A DNA stretch of 64,000 nt from Nocardioides sp. InS609-2 (lineage in GTDB: Bacteria; Actinomycetota; Actinomycetes; Propionibacteriales; Nocardioidaceae), in the NCBI RefSeq assembly GCF_023208195.1, contig NZ_CP060034.1, forward strand, positions 4,216,001 through 4,280,000, in the 5' to 3' direction. Below are positions 38,324-46,707 of the stretch, in pieces; position 1 is the stretch's first letter, and the number at the start of each line of letters is the position of its first letter. Below the pieces are notes generated by a model that did no database searches, was not told the DNA's origin, and saw only the letters and a program-made list of their open reading frames with translations. The position numbers were made by a program, and so were the translations under genes.

Positions 38324-40234
38324 GTGGCAGGCCGGATCAGAGACGACGACATCGCCGAGGTGCGCGACAAGGCACGCATCGACGAGATCGTCTCCTCCTA
38401 CGTCACGCTTCGCAAGGCCGGCGGCGGCTCGCTCAAGGGCCTGTGCCCCTTCCACGACGAGAAGTCCCCGTCGTTCCACGTCACGCCTGCCCGCCAGTTC
38501 TGGCACTGCTTCGGCTGCGGCGAGGGCGGCGACGTCATCAGCTTCCTGATGAAGATCGACGGCGTCACGTTCGTCGAGGCCGTCGAGCGACTCGGCGAGA
38601 AGTACGGCGTCCAACTGCGGCGCGAGGACGGCGACTCGCCCTCCGAGCGACCGCGCGGCCCGCAGCGCAGCCGGCTGATCGAGGCCCACCGCGTCGCGCA
38701 GGAGTTCTACCGCGACCAGCTGGCGACCCCCGACGCGATCGTCGCCCGCCAGTTCCTCAGCGAACGCGGCTTCGACCAGGCGGCCGCCGAGACCTTCGGC
38801 ATCGGGTTCGCGCCGCGCGAAGGGGAGGCGCTCCACCGCCACCTGCGTCAGCGCAACTTCACCGACGAGGAGACCGTCGCGGCCGGCCTCGTCGCGCAGG
38901 GCCGGTCGGCGTACGACCGTTTCCGCGGCCGGCTGCTCTGGCCGATCCGCGAGTCCAACGGCGACACCATCGGCTTCGGCGCGCGACGCATCTTCGACGA
39001 CGACCGGATCGACGCCAAGTACCTCAACACCTCCGAGACCGCGATCTACAAGAAGAGCCACGTGCTCTACGGCCTCGACCTCGCGCGCCGCGAGATTGCG
39101 CGGTCGTCGCAGGCCGTGGTGGTCGAGGGCTACACCGACGTGATGGCCTGCCACCTCGCCGGCGTCGGCACGGCGGTGGCCACGTGCGGCACGGCGTTCG
39201 GCGACGACCACGCGCGGGTGCTGCGGCGCTTCCTGCACGACCACGAGGAGTTCCGCGGCGAGGTGATCTTCACGTTCGACGGCGACGCGGCCGGGCAGAA
39301 GGCGGCGCTCCGCGCGTTCGGCGGCGACCAGAACTTCGTGTCCCAGACCTACGTCGCGGTCGAGCCCTCGGGCATGGACCCGTGCGACCTGCGCATCAAG
39401 GAGGGCGATGCCGCGGTGCGCGAGCTGGTCGCCAAGCGCCAGCCGCTCTACCGCTTCGTCCTCGGCAACGTGGCCAGCCGCTACGACCTCGACCGCGCCG
39501 ACGGCCGCATCGACGCGCTCCGCGAGGCCGCACGCCTGGTGTCGAGCATCCGCGACAAGTCCAAGGTCGACGCCTTCGCCCGTGAGATCGCCGTCATGCT
39601 CGGCGTCGACGTCGACGAGGCCCGCACCGAGGTGCGCCGCGCCGCCAACCGCCCCGCGCAGCGGCCGACCGAGCGGTCGGGCGGTCGCACCGACGTACGC
39701 CGCGGGCAGGAGCCCGAAGCCGCCCCCGAGCAGCCTCGCCGGCAGCTGCCCGACCTCCGCGACCCGCGATTCTCGATCGAGCGCGAGACGTTGAAGCTGG
39801 TGATCCAGCATCCGTCCTCCGTCGGTCGCAGCGCCGCAAACGTGGGTCCCAACGACTTCACCCACCCGACCTACCGCGCGGTCTGGGAGGCCGTGGCAGC
39901 CAACGGTGGCCCGACCGTCGGTGCCTCCGACCCGGGCTGGGCGTCGAAGGTGCGATCGGCCGCGGTCGACCCGGCTGTGTCGTCGGCGATCAGCGAGCTG
40001 GGCGTCGAGCCGGTGCGTCTCAGCGGCGACCCAGCCGCGTCGTACGTCGACGCCCACGTCTACCGGCTCCAGGAGCTCACCGCCCTGCGTCGCATCTCCG
40101 ACCTCAAGTCGCGGTTGCAGCGCACCAACCCGGTCGAGCACGCCGTCGACTACAACAAGATGTTCGGCGAGCTGGTCGCGCTCGAGCAGCACCGCCGCAG
40201 CCTGCGCGACCTGGCGACGGGAGCCCAGGCATGA
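38324..40234 (+). CDS. dnaG: DNA primase
   Basis: 636 residues. The CHC2 zinc finger (LCPFHDEKSPSFHV, FWHCFGCGEGGDVISF) is N-terminal. The RNA polymerase core has VVVEGYTDVMACHLAGV and the Toprim acidic motif FTFDGDAAGQKAA. A DnaB-binding C-terminus is at about 480-636. Synthesises replication primers. GTG 38324 lies 7 nt after TAGACT (38311-38316), indicating a leaderless message. Confidence 0.97.
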   Translation: MAGRIRDDDIAEVRDKARIDEIVSSYVTLRKAGGGSLKGLCPFHDEKSPSFHVTPARQFWHCFGCGEGGDVISFLMKIDGVTFVEAVERLGEKYGVQLRREDGDSPSERPRGPQRSRLIEAHRVAQEFYRDQLATPDAIVARQFLSERGFDQAAAETFGIGFAPREGEALHRHLRQRNFTDEETVAAGLVAQGRSAYDRFRGRLLWPIRESNGDTIGFGARRIFDDDRIDAKYLNTSETAIYKKSHVLYGLDLARREIARSSQAVVVEGYTDVMACHLAGVGTAVATCGTAFGDDHARVLRRFLHDHEEFRGEVIFTFDGDAAGQKAALRAFGGDQNFVSQTYVAVEPSGMDPCDLRIKEGDAAVRELVAKRQPLYRFVLGNVASRYDLDRADGRIDALREAARLVSSIRDKSKVDAFAREIAVMLGVDVDEARTEVRRAANRPAQRPTERSGGRTDVRRGQEPEAAPEQPRRQLPDLRDPRFSIERETLKLVIQHPSSVGRSAANVGPNDFTHPTYRAVWEAVAANGGPTVGASDPGWASKVRSAAVDPAVSSAISELGVEPVRLSGDPAASYVDAHVYRLQELTALRRISDLKSRLQRTNPVEHAVDYNKMFGELVALEQHRRSLRDLATGAQA

Positions 40235-40725
40235 AGCGGCTCTTCCGTGACGCACCCCCCACCGGGGTCGCGGTCGAGAAGGGGGAGAAGGTGCTCGCCT
40301 GGTGCCACGCCACCGACGGCTTCGTCATCGCCGGCACCCGCGACGCCATCTATCTGCCCGATGCTCGCGTGCCGTGGGAACAGGTCGAGGCGGCCGACTG
40401 GGACCGTGACACCTCGGTCCTGCGCGTCTCCGAGGTCGGTGCCTGGGGCCAGCAGCGCCCCGAGCACACCTTCACCCTCGACGACCCGCGCCGCCTGCTC
40501 CAGCTGGTCCGTGAGCGCGTGACGGCGAGCGTCGTCTACCAGCGCCACGTCCCGGTCACCGGCCGCAAGGGCCTGCGCGTCATCGCCCGCCGCGCCCCGA
40601 GCGGCCGCGAACCCATCGCCTGGATCTACGAGTACGACGACACGATCGACCCCGACGACCCCGCCGTACGCGACCTGGCCGGCCGGGCTCTCGCCGCCGC
40701 CCGCGACGAGGTCGGCCTCGCCTGA
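40231..40725 (+). CDS. Conserved protein of unknown function downstream of dnaG
   Basis: 164 residues, ATG overlapping the dnaG stop by 4 nt. No signal or membrane helix. A PH-like all-beta start (GEKVLAWCHATDGFVIAG, YLPDARVPWEQVEAADWDRD) is followed by a helical tail. Coupling to dnaG is commonly seen in related Actinobacteria; the function is not known. Confidence 0.75.
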   Translation: MKRLFRDAPPTGVAVEKGEKVLAWCHATDGFVIAGTRDAIYLPDARVPWEQVEAADWDRDTSVLRVSEVGAWGQQRPEHTFTLDDPRRLLQLVRERVTASVVYQRHVPVTGRKGLRVIARRAPSGREPIAWIYEYDDTIDPDDPAVRDLAGRALAAARDEVGLA

Positions 40726-40744
40726 CCCGCACGGCCCGGCCAAT

Positions 40745-40774
40745 TTCACCGACCCCAGACCCCCTTGCTACTCT
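40745..40774 (+). promoter_or_regulatory. Promoter of tRNA-Asn
   Basis: TTCACC (40745-40750), 18 nt, TACTCT (40769-40774); expected start at about 40781. Confidence 0.5.
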
Positions 40775-40781
40775 TCTCACC

Positions 40782-40799
40782 GCCGCTCGCGAGAGCGGC
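40782..40799 (+). other. Hairpin immediately before tRNA-Asn
   Basis: Perfect 7-bp stem GCCGCTC/GAGCGGC closed by the GNRA-type loop GCGA, 3 nt before the tRNA 5' end. It may be a processing leader, or a terminator for dnaG and its partner. Confidence 0.5.
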
Positions 40800-40802
40800 C
40801 GG

Positions 40803-40875
40803 TCCCCTGTAGCTCAACTGGCAGAGCATTCGGCTGTTAACCGGAGGGTTGTTGGTTCGAGTCCAACCGGGGGAG
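40803..40875 (+). tRNA. tRNA-Asn (GTT)
   Basis: 73 nt with a complete cloverleaf. The acceptor TCCCCTG pairs with CGGGGGA, the anticodon loop is CTGTTAA with anticodon GTT, and the T arm is GTTGG-TTCGAGT-CCAAC. No encoded CCA. Location after dnaG is conserved in Actinobacteria. Confidence 0.96.
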
Positions 40876-40921
40876 CGAGTCAGGGCCTCTGGCCTGCGGA
40901 AACGCGGGTCAGGGGCTCCTT

Positions 40922-41830
40922 TCATCTGGTCCGGAGTCGGGGCACCGGGAGCCCGAATGCCTTGGCCAGGTCGGGCGCCGTCGATGCCCGCCGCAGGGCC
41001 GGAACCCGCAGCACCTGGTCGTAGAAGCGGGTGAGGCTGTAGTGCGTGAGCGGTGTCCGCACGACATGGCCCTGCTGGCTCGGGTGCAGCACGGTCGTGA
41101 GCACGAGGTTGCCCTGGGACCGGTCGTCCTCGTCGGCGGTGATCACGACGGCGAGGTGGCCGGAGGCGAAGTCTGGACCGGCGAGCACGGCGCCGACCAT
41201 GTCCCGCAGCCAGACGTCGGCCCCGGCGAGGTCGCAGTCATGCGCGTCATGGCACAGGTCGGGCACCACCATCCCGGCGGCTGGCAGGCTGCCCGACTCC
41301 GCGTCCGCGGAGAGAGCGCCCAGCGGGACGTCGTACGCATTGCAGAGTGCTCGTTCTTCTGCGAAGTACGCCCACGGGTTGTGCTTGACCGCGTAGCGGG
41401 TGCCGCCGGGCTGCAGGGCGCAACTGCCGGGCATCCCCTCCGCGTACACCTTGGCTGTCTTGCCAGCAGCGATGGCCTGGCCGAAGACCGACCGGCCGTG
41501 GATGACGTGGCCTCCAGGGGAGTCGTCGTCGGTCACGCCGAACGTGCTGCCTCCTGCGATCGCGAGGTAGTTGGGCAACGACGGGTGCGTGACGGCGCGG
41601 TACCTCGTGGCGAAGGAGTACCTCTTGCCGAGACCAGCCAGGTGGGGCATCTGGCTGCGCATCTCGTCCCGTGAGTGGTTCTCGACGACGAACACCAGCA
41701 CCTTGGTCACCCGCGGCAGACGTCCGGCGGCTTGGTGCTCGGCGCGGTGGGCGGCTGCTCCTGTGGGTTGCTGGCACGCCGTCATCGCGAGCACGGCCAC
41801 GACAGCGGCCAGGCAGCTACGCAGTCTCAC
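40922..41830 (-). CDS. Secreted acid-phosphatase-like phosphoesterase, lipoprotein
   Basis: 302 residues from GTG 41830, GGAGGA 6 nt upstream. The signal ends AVLAMTAC, a likely lipobox. The body matches the phosphoesterase/AcpA family: VFVVENHSRDEM near the start, THPSLPNYLAIAGGSTFGV, and late VVITADEDDRSQGN with metal-binding acidic residues. Likely hydrolyses phosphoesters outside the membrane. Confidence 0.85.
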   Translation of the reverse strand: MRLRSCLAAVVAVLAMTACQQPTGAAAHRAEHQAAGRLPRVTKVLVFVVENHSRDEMRSQMPHLAGLGKRYSFATRYRAVTHPSLPNYLAIAGGSTFGVTDDDSPGGHVIHGRSVFGQAIAAGKTAKVYAEGMPGSCALQPGGTRYAVKHNPWAYFAEERALCNAYDVPLGALSADAESGSLPAAGMVVPDLCHDAHDCDLAGADVWLRDMVGAVLAGPDFASGHLAVVITADEDDRSQGNLVLTTVLHPSQQGHVVRTPLTHYSLTRFYDQVLRVPALRRASTAPDLAKAFGLPVPRLRTR

Positions 41831-42149
41831 AAGCACTCCTCCAGGGCCGGTGGCGTCGGCTCGTCGTACTGGCCCGGGTCCATCCTGAACCCATCTCGCC
41901 GACGACGAAGGTTTCCGGCCGATCCAGTCAGGTAACTGGCAGGTCCCGATCAGGTGCTGCTGGGGCACCCAGGACGCGGCAGGCCGACGTAAATCGCTAG
42001 GGGAGACCGGACGACGCGCCTACCGTGGATGACGAGACCGGACCCGCTGTTCAGCGCTCGTTCGTCGTCGAGAGTCTTCCGGACTGCCGATCCGCGACGC
42101 AGACTGTAGGCAGACCCGTCGGCGACGATGTCCCGGAAGGAGGAACGCC
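41831..42149. other. Intergenic region, 319 bp
   Basis: Between divergent phosphoesterase and HNH genes. Only short antisense frames are present. The AAGGAGGAA ribosome site for the HNH gene is at the right end. No repeat or RNA gene recognised. Confidence 0.6.
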
Positions 42150-42614
42150 ATGTCTCACTACCGAGCCGTGTCGCTCCTCAACGCCACCTACGAGCCGCTG
42201 GGCCACGTCGACTTCCCCAAGGCCGTGCGGATGCTCTTCCGCCAGGTCGCCGTCGTCGAGGAGGGCGACGAGACCCGTCGCATCGGCCCGCACCCGTGGC
42301 CGACGGTGCTCCGCCTCGTGCGGTACGTCGTCCAGTCGTGGCTCTACCGCCCGGCGGCGTGGCACCGGGGCGGTGTCTTCCTGCGCGACGGGCACAAGTG
42401 CGCCTACTGCGGCGCGAAGGCGACCACTGTCGACCACATTGTCCCGCGCTCACGTGGCGGCGAATGGTCATGGGTGAACTGCGTCGCGGCGTGCAGCCCG
42501 TGCAACGGCCGCAAGGGCAACCGGACCCCCCAGGAGGCCCGGATGCCACTACGTTTCGCGACGCCACGGGTGCCGCTCGTCGGCGAGATCGTCCGCGCCC
42601 GACGAGCGGCCTGA
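42150..42614 (+). CDS. HNH endonuclease
   Basis: 154 residues, strong AAGGAGG 8-10 nt upstream. The zinc HNH motif is central: CAYCGAKATTVDHIVPRSRG, then NCVAACSPCNGRKGNRTP. The N-terminal part (SLLNATYEPLGHVDFPKAVR) is typical of the small stand-alone actinobacterial HNH proteins found on chromosomes. Likely a nicking or double-strand nuclease; biological role unclear. Confidence 0.9.
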   Translation: MSHYRAVSLLNATYEPLGHVDFPKAVRMLFRQVAVVEEGDETRRIGPHPWPTVLRLVRYVVQSWLYRPAAWHRGGVFLRDGHKCAYCGAKATTVDHIVPRSRGGEWSWVNCVAACSPCNGRKGNRTPQEARMPLRFATPRVPLVGEIVRARRAA

Positions 42615-42630
42615 GAGGGGACTCGCCGCC

Positions 42631-43455
42631 TCAGTGCGCCAGGAAGTCCAGCAGCGCCTTGTTGAACTCGTCGGCGTGGCTGACGTTGATCCCGTGCGGT
42701 CCGTCGGCGACCTTCACGAGCTCGCTGTTGGACACCGCCGCGGCCGAGCGCTCGCCCGACACCTCGAACGGCACGATCGCGTCGGAGTCGCCGTGGATCA
42801 CGAGCAGTGGCACGGTGACCTTGGCCAGGTCGCCGGTGAAGTCGGTGACCCACGACCGGATGCATTCGGCGGCCGCGTCCAGGTCGGCCTGGGCGGCGAG
42901 AGCCACCGCCTCACGGCGCTGCTCCTCGGTCACCCTGAGGTCTCCGCCGGCGCTGAAGAAGTTGGTCAGGAAGCCATCGAGGAACCCGTCGCGGTCGGCG
43001 CGCAGCTGCTCCTGCATGCCGGCCACGTCATCGAGCGTGAGGGCGCCGTCGGGGTGGTCGTCGTCCTTGAGCAGGCAGGGCGGCACCGCGGACGCGAGTA
43101 CGACGCTGTGCACCCGGCTCTCGCCGTACGTCCCGACATAGCGGGCGACCTCGCCGCCACCCATCGAGAAGCCGACCAGGCTGGCGTCCTGCAGGTCGAG
43201 CTCTGTCATCAGCGCGTCGAGGTCGGTGGTGAGGGTGTCGTAGTCGTAGGAGGAGTCGGTGCCCGGCTTGCCGGACTGGCCGAAGCCGCGTCGGTCGTAG
43301 GTGATCACCCGGTGACCGGCCGCGGTCAGTGCCGGGACCTGCTCGGACCAGGAGGCGCCGCTCAGCGGCCAGCCGTGGATGAGGACGACCGGGCGGCCGT
43401 CGCCGCCGGTGTCCTCGTAGTGGATGTCGACCGAACCGGAGTTGATGCTGGGCAT
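42631..43455 (-). CDS. Alpha/beta hydrolase (haloperoxidase/arylesterase type)
   Basis: 274 residues from ATG 43455, GGAAGGA upstream. Catalytic triad candidates: Ser in VGFSMGGGEVARY, Asp in LLVIHGDSDAIVPFE, His in DGPHGINVSHADEFN. The GGDGRPVVLIHGWPLSG oxyanion region matches the non-heme chloroperoxidase group. Confidence 0.92.
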   Translation of the reverse strand: MPSINSGSVDIHYEDTGGDGRPVVLIHGWPLSGASWSEQVPALTAAGHRVITYDRRGFGQSGKPGTDSSYDYDTLTTDLDALMTELDLQDASLVGFSMGGGEVARYVGTYGESRVHSVVLASAVPPCLLKDDDHPDGALTLDDVAGMQEQLRADRDGFLDGFLTNFFSAGGDLRVTEEQRREAVALAAQADLDAAAECIRSWVTDFTGDLAKVTVPLLVIHGDSDAIVPFEVSGERSAAAVSNSELVKVADGPHGINVSHADEFNKALLDFLAH

Positions 43456-43541
43456 GCTCGTCCTTCCGTCGGGGCGGCGGACCTGAAGACCCGCCGCACT
43501 GCGTCGAGCAAAGCACGCGGTGGATGAAAACCAAACCACCC

Positions 43542-43570
43542 TTTTCGATATCGAACACATGTTCTAATCT
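43542..43570 (+). promoter_or_regulatory. Promoter overlapped by a LexA (SOS) box
   Basis: TTTTCG (43542-43547), 17 nt, TAATCT (43565-43570), then ATG 43576. The SOS box TCGAACACATGTTCTA (43551-43566) lies in the spacer and overlaps the -10; 11 of 12 consensus positions match. Confidence 0.75.
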
Positions 43571-43575
43571 GTCTC

Positions 43576-43866
43576 ATGGTGCGTGGAGGGTACGGATCGG
43601 GGAGCGGGGTGCCGCTGCGCGATCGGGTCCGCGGGAGTACGCCGCCGCAGCCCGCGGCTCCCGCAGTCGACCAACATCCCGCCCGGCACTGCTGGATCTC
43701 GGCCCCCGTCGACGGCACGAAGTCACGACCGGGGCTGCTCATCGAGTGGCGTCGCGTCGACAACGGTCGCTGGGAGGGCCGGGTCGCCTACGTCGCCGAG
43801 CTGCGGCCAGGGCGCTGGGCGCTGGTCGAGGAGTGGGTGCCGGCCGAGCTGCTGAGCTCGGAGTGA
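43576..43866 (+). CDS. Small SOS-regulated protein of unknown function
   Basis: 96 residues from ATG 43576, leaderless (5 nt after the -10). A Gly/Pro-rich N-terminus is followed by a compact domain WISAPVDGTKSRPGLLIEWR and GRWEGRVAYVAELRPGRWAL. I recall similar small proteins near imuB/dnaE2 mutasome genes in Actinobacteria, but none of those is within this window. The SOS box suggests a DNA-damage role. Confidence 0.72.
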   Translation: MVRGGYGSGSGVPLRDRVRGSTPPQPAAPAVDQHPARHCWISAPVDGTKSRPGLLIEWRRVDNGRWEGRVAYVAELRPGRWALVEEWVPAELLSSE

Positions 43867-43874
43867 TGAGCCGG

Positions 43875-44609
43875 CTACTCGCCCCAGCCCATCGGGTAGA
43901 CCTCGAAGGTCGTCGCGAACGCCACGCCCATCCGCTGACCCGCCTGCCGGCCGAAGCCCTCGAGGAACTCGCGCGGGTCCCAGTTCTCCCAGCCGAGTCC
44001 CTCGATGTACGCCGCGTGCGCACGCAGTGACTCCACGCCGGCGTCGAAGGTGGCGGTGGTGTCGACACCGTGCGTGGCCCCCGGCGACCCGGACGCCCAC
44101 ACCTCACGCACGCCGCCCCACGGCTCGAGGCCATCGGTCAGCTGGTCGTTGAAGATCCAGCGGTTGCCCGCGTCGCGGACCGCGTCGATCACTGCCTTGC
44201 CGACGGCGATGTGGTCGGCCTGGTTGAAGTTGCGCCCGCCCCAGGTCTCCTGGAAGTTGCCGGTGATCACGATCTCCGGCCGATGGCGACGCACGACCTC
44301 GGCGATCGCGCGCCTCAGCGGGACGCCGTACTCGAGGATGCCGTCGGGGAGGCCGAGGAAGTCCACGGTGTCGACGCCGACGATGCGTGCCGACTCGACC
44401 TGTTCGGCCTCGCGGACGGTGCGGGCCTCATCGGGGGCCATGCCGTCGATGCCGGCCTCGCCGCTGGTCACCATGCAGTAGACGACGTCCTTGCCCTGCC
44501 GGGTCCAGCGGGCGATGGCGGCGGCTGCGCCGAACTCGAGATCGTCGGGGTGAGCGACGACGCAGAGCGCCCGCTCCCAGTCCTCGCTGAGGGATTCCAG
44601 TGGCTCCAT
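43875..44609 (-). CDS. PIG-L family deacetylase
   Basis: 244 residues from ATG 44609 (ATG 44621 possible). Zinc motif AHPDDLEFG, Asp in FLGLPDG, distal His in NQADHIAVGK. Family members deacetylate N-acetylglucosamine-linked substrates (MshB, Mca, or bacillithiol enzymes); mycothiol relation is possible but the match is to the generic PIG-L group. Divergent with the GNAT gene. Confidence 0.9.
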   Translation of the reverse strand: MEPLESLSEDWERALCVVAHPDDLEFGAAAAIARWTRQGKDVVYCMVTSGEAGIDGMAPDEARTVREAEQVESARIVGVDTVDFLGLPDGILEYGVPLRRAIAEVVRRHRPEIVITGNFQETWGGRNFNQADHIAVGKAVIDAVRDAGNRWIFNDQLTDGLEPWGGVREVWASGSPGATHGVDTTATFDAGVESLRAHAAYIEGLGWENWDPREFLEGFGRQAGQRMGVAFATTFEVYPMGWGE

Positions 44610-44635
44610 GCCACCGAGCATGGCACGGTTGTGCG

Positions 44636-45643
44636 GTGATCGGCATCGTCGAAGTTGACCCATCGGACGAGGCAGCGCTGCGTGCCTACTGGGAGACCGA
44701 GCAGACCGCGATCCGGGCCGACCGCCCGCACGCACTGCTCCGGACCTGGGACATGCTTCTGAAGGACGCCCAGTCGCCCGGCCGCTACTACCGCCGCCGT
44801 CTGCTGGCCGCGCGTGACGGCGACGTCACCGTCGCGACGGCCGAGATCGGCGGTTTCGTCGAGGACAACACCCACCTCGCCGACCTCGAGATCAACGTGC
44901 TGCCCGACCGACGTCGTGAGGGCATCGGCCGCGCGGTGTACGACGACGCGATGCGCCGCTGCGCAGAGCAAGGTCGCACCACGGTCTGTGGGGAGCTCCA
45001 CGTCCCGATGGGCACCGAACCTGTGGCCGCTGCGCCGTACGCCTTCGCCACGGCCATGGGTCTGGCCGAGGTGCACGCCGAGGACCACTTGGTGTTGCCG
45101 CTGCCGGTCGACGACGGCCATGTCGCGGTGCTTCGCACGGCCGCGGAGGCCAAGGCGGCCGAGTACGAGATCATCACGTGGGGCGACGTCTGCCCAGACG
45201 ACTACATCGAGGCGTTCTGCGCGTTGCGCACCCGGATGGACAGCGACGTACCGATCGGCGAGGTCGACTACCAGCCGGTCGTCTACACCGTCGAGCGGCT
45301 GCGCACGTCGGAGGAGCGGGTCGCCAAGCTGTACGGCTCGGTCGTCTCGGCGGCTCGCCGTCGCCGCGACGGCGTCTTCGCCGGCTACTCGCAGGTCTAC
45401 GTCCCGCACGGCGAGCCCGACGTGCTCCAGGACGACACCCTCGTGATGCCTGACCACCGCGGCCGCCGCCTCGGCACCCTGCTCAAGCTCGCGACGCTCG
45501 GCGTACTCACCGAGGAGTACCCCGCCTCGACCTCGATCCACACCTGGACCGACCCCGACAACCACGCCATGCAGCGCACCAATCGCGACTTCGGCTTCCG
45601 TGCCGTCGAGCGGATGTACGAGATGCAGGTCAAGCGCAGTTGA
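44636..45643 (+). CDS. Two-domain GNAT N-acetyltransferase
   Basis: 335 residues, GTG 44636. The N-terminal GNAT lobe has the acetyl-CoA motif NVLPDRRREGIGRAVYDDAM. A second, weaker GNAT lobe has MPDHRGRRLGTLLKLA and the C-terminal RTNRDFGFRAVERMYEM. Such tandem GNATs occur in antibiotic or metabolite acetylation; substrate unknown. Confidence 0.88.
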   Translation: MIGIVEVDPSDEAALRAYWETEQTAIRADRPHALLRTWDMLLKDAQSPGRYYRRRLLAARDGDVTVATAEIGGFVEDNTHLADLEINVLPDRRREGIGRAVYDDAMRRCAEQGRTTVCGELHVPMGTEPVAAAPYAFATAMGLAEVHAEDHLVLPLPVDDGHVAVLRTAAEAKAAEYEIITWGDVCPDDYIEAFCALRTRMDSDVPIGEVDYQPVVYTVERLRTSEERVAKLYGSVVSAARRRRDGVFAGYSQVYVPHGEPDVLQDDTLVMPDHRGRRLGTLLKLATLGVLTEEYPASTSIHTWTDPDNHAMQRTNRDFGFRAVERMYEMQVKRS

Positions 45644-45693
45644 GGGAAGGTCGCTGACGTTTGACTGCCCGCCAACGTGGCACCATCCCGGGC

Positions 45694-46707
45694 ATGACGC
45701 AACGGGTGGGCCTTGTGGTGGCGGCGTTGGTGCTGTTTGCCACGGGCTGCGGAGACGAGGGTGACGTGAGCGGCACCGACAAGTCAGCCGCGTGGCGGAC
45801 GAGTACCGATCCGGTGACCACGAGCGGCCTTGCCTGGGCGGCCGGCTCGACCGTGCACCTGTCCGATGGCACGCAGATCGACACAGGCGGCTTCGTCCGC
45901 TCGTTCGTGGTCGCCGGCGACGGGGTCTTCTTCGTCCCGGCCGACAGCGAAGAGGACGCGGGATTGGCCGATTTTCCCGTCGAGGAGTTGAAGTTCGGCT
46001 TGCCGGGAGAGTCGCCGACTGGGACGGGCCTGACGCTGTCGGGCTGGCTGCTGGCTGGGTCTCCGGACGGGCGCTATCTCGCGGCCATCGACACGACCTC
46101 GGGCGAGAAGGACGATTTCGGTACGCCGCAGGCGACCGTGCTTGCCTTCGATCTGCAGACCGGCGAGCGGGTCATCGACTCCACGTTGGGCATGGGCGAC
46201 CCGGACGAGGACGACTTCGCCGATGGGTACAGCGAAGTGGAGCTGCAGATCCTGTCCATGACCAACGAGAGCGTCTCCGTCGGGGCGTTTGGCAACTTCG
46301 TCTTCGACCTGACAACGGGGGAAGGTAGGGAGCTCGAGGAGGGCGAAGGAGGGCCTACGGTCGACGACGAGCTGACCAGCCCAAGCGGGGAGTGGCGAAT
46401 CGAGAATCCCGAGGAGGGATCAGACCGGATCGTGGGCGCCGACGGCCGCAAGGTCGCGTTGGACCCCGGCACGCCGCGTTGGTTGGTCTCGTGGTGGGCC
46501 GACGACGAGACGGCCGTCGGTGCCGTCATCTCCGGACCAGGCGCGGGCAACCGGGTCGAGCCGGGAGACACCGCGGCGTTGATGACGTGCGTTGTGCCCT
46601 CCGGTGAGTGTCAGGTCTTCGAGGATTCCGCCGGACAGAAGGTCGTGTTTCCGGACGCGTTCAACGGTCCCGATGCGATCACTCTCCCCCGGGGCGGTGC
46701 CGCGTGA
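45694..46707 (+). CDS. Lipoprotein, possible beta-propeller
   Basis: 337 residues from ATG 45694. The signal ends LVLFATGC. The mature part has WD/propeller-like repeats (TVHLSDGTQIDTGGFVRSFV; AGSPDGRYLAAIDT; VLAFDLQTGERVID), so a beta-propeller is likely. TTGACT (45661-45666) lies upstream. The stop overlaps the GTG of the next gene (GTGA), so the two are co-translated and probably work together at the cell surface. Confidence 0.72.
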   Translation: MTQRVGLVVAALVLFATGCGDEGDVSGTDKSAAWRTSTDPVTTSGLAWAAGSTVHLSDGTQIDTGGFVRSFVVAGDGVFFVPADSEEDAGLADFPVEELKFGLPGESPTGTGLTLSGWLLAGSPDGRYLAAIDTTSGEKDDFGTPQATVLAFDLQTGERVIDSTLGMGDPDEDDFADGYSEVELQILSMTNESVSVGAFGNFVFDLTTGEGRELEEGEGGPTVDDELTSPSGEWRIENPEEGSDRIVGADGRKVALDPGTPRWLVSWWADDETAVGAVISGPGAGNRVEPGDTAALMTCVVPSGECQVFEDSAGQKVVFPDAFNGPDAITLPRGGAA

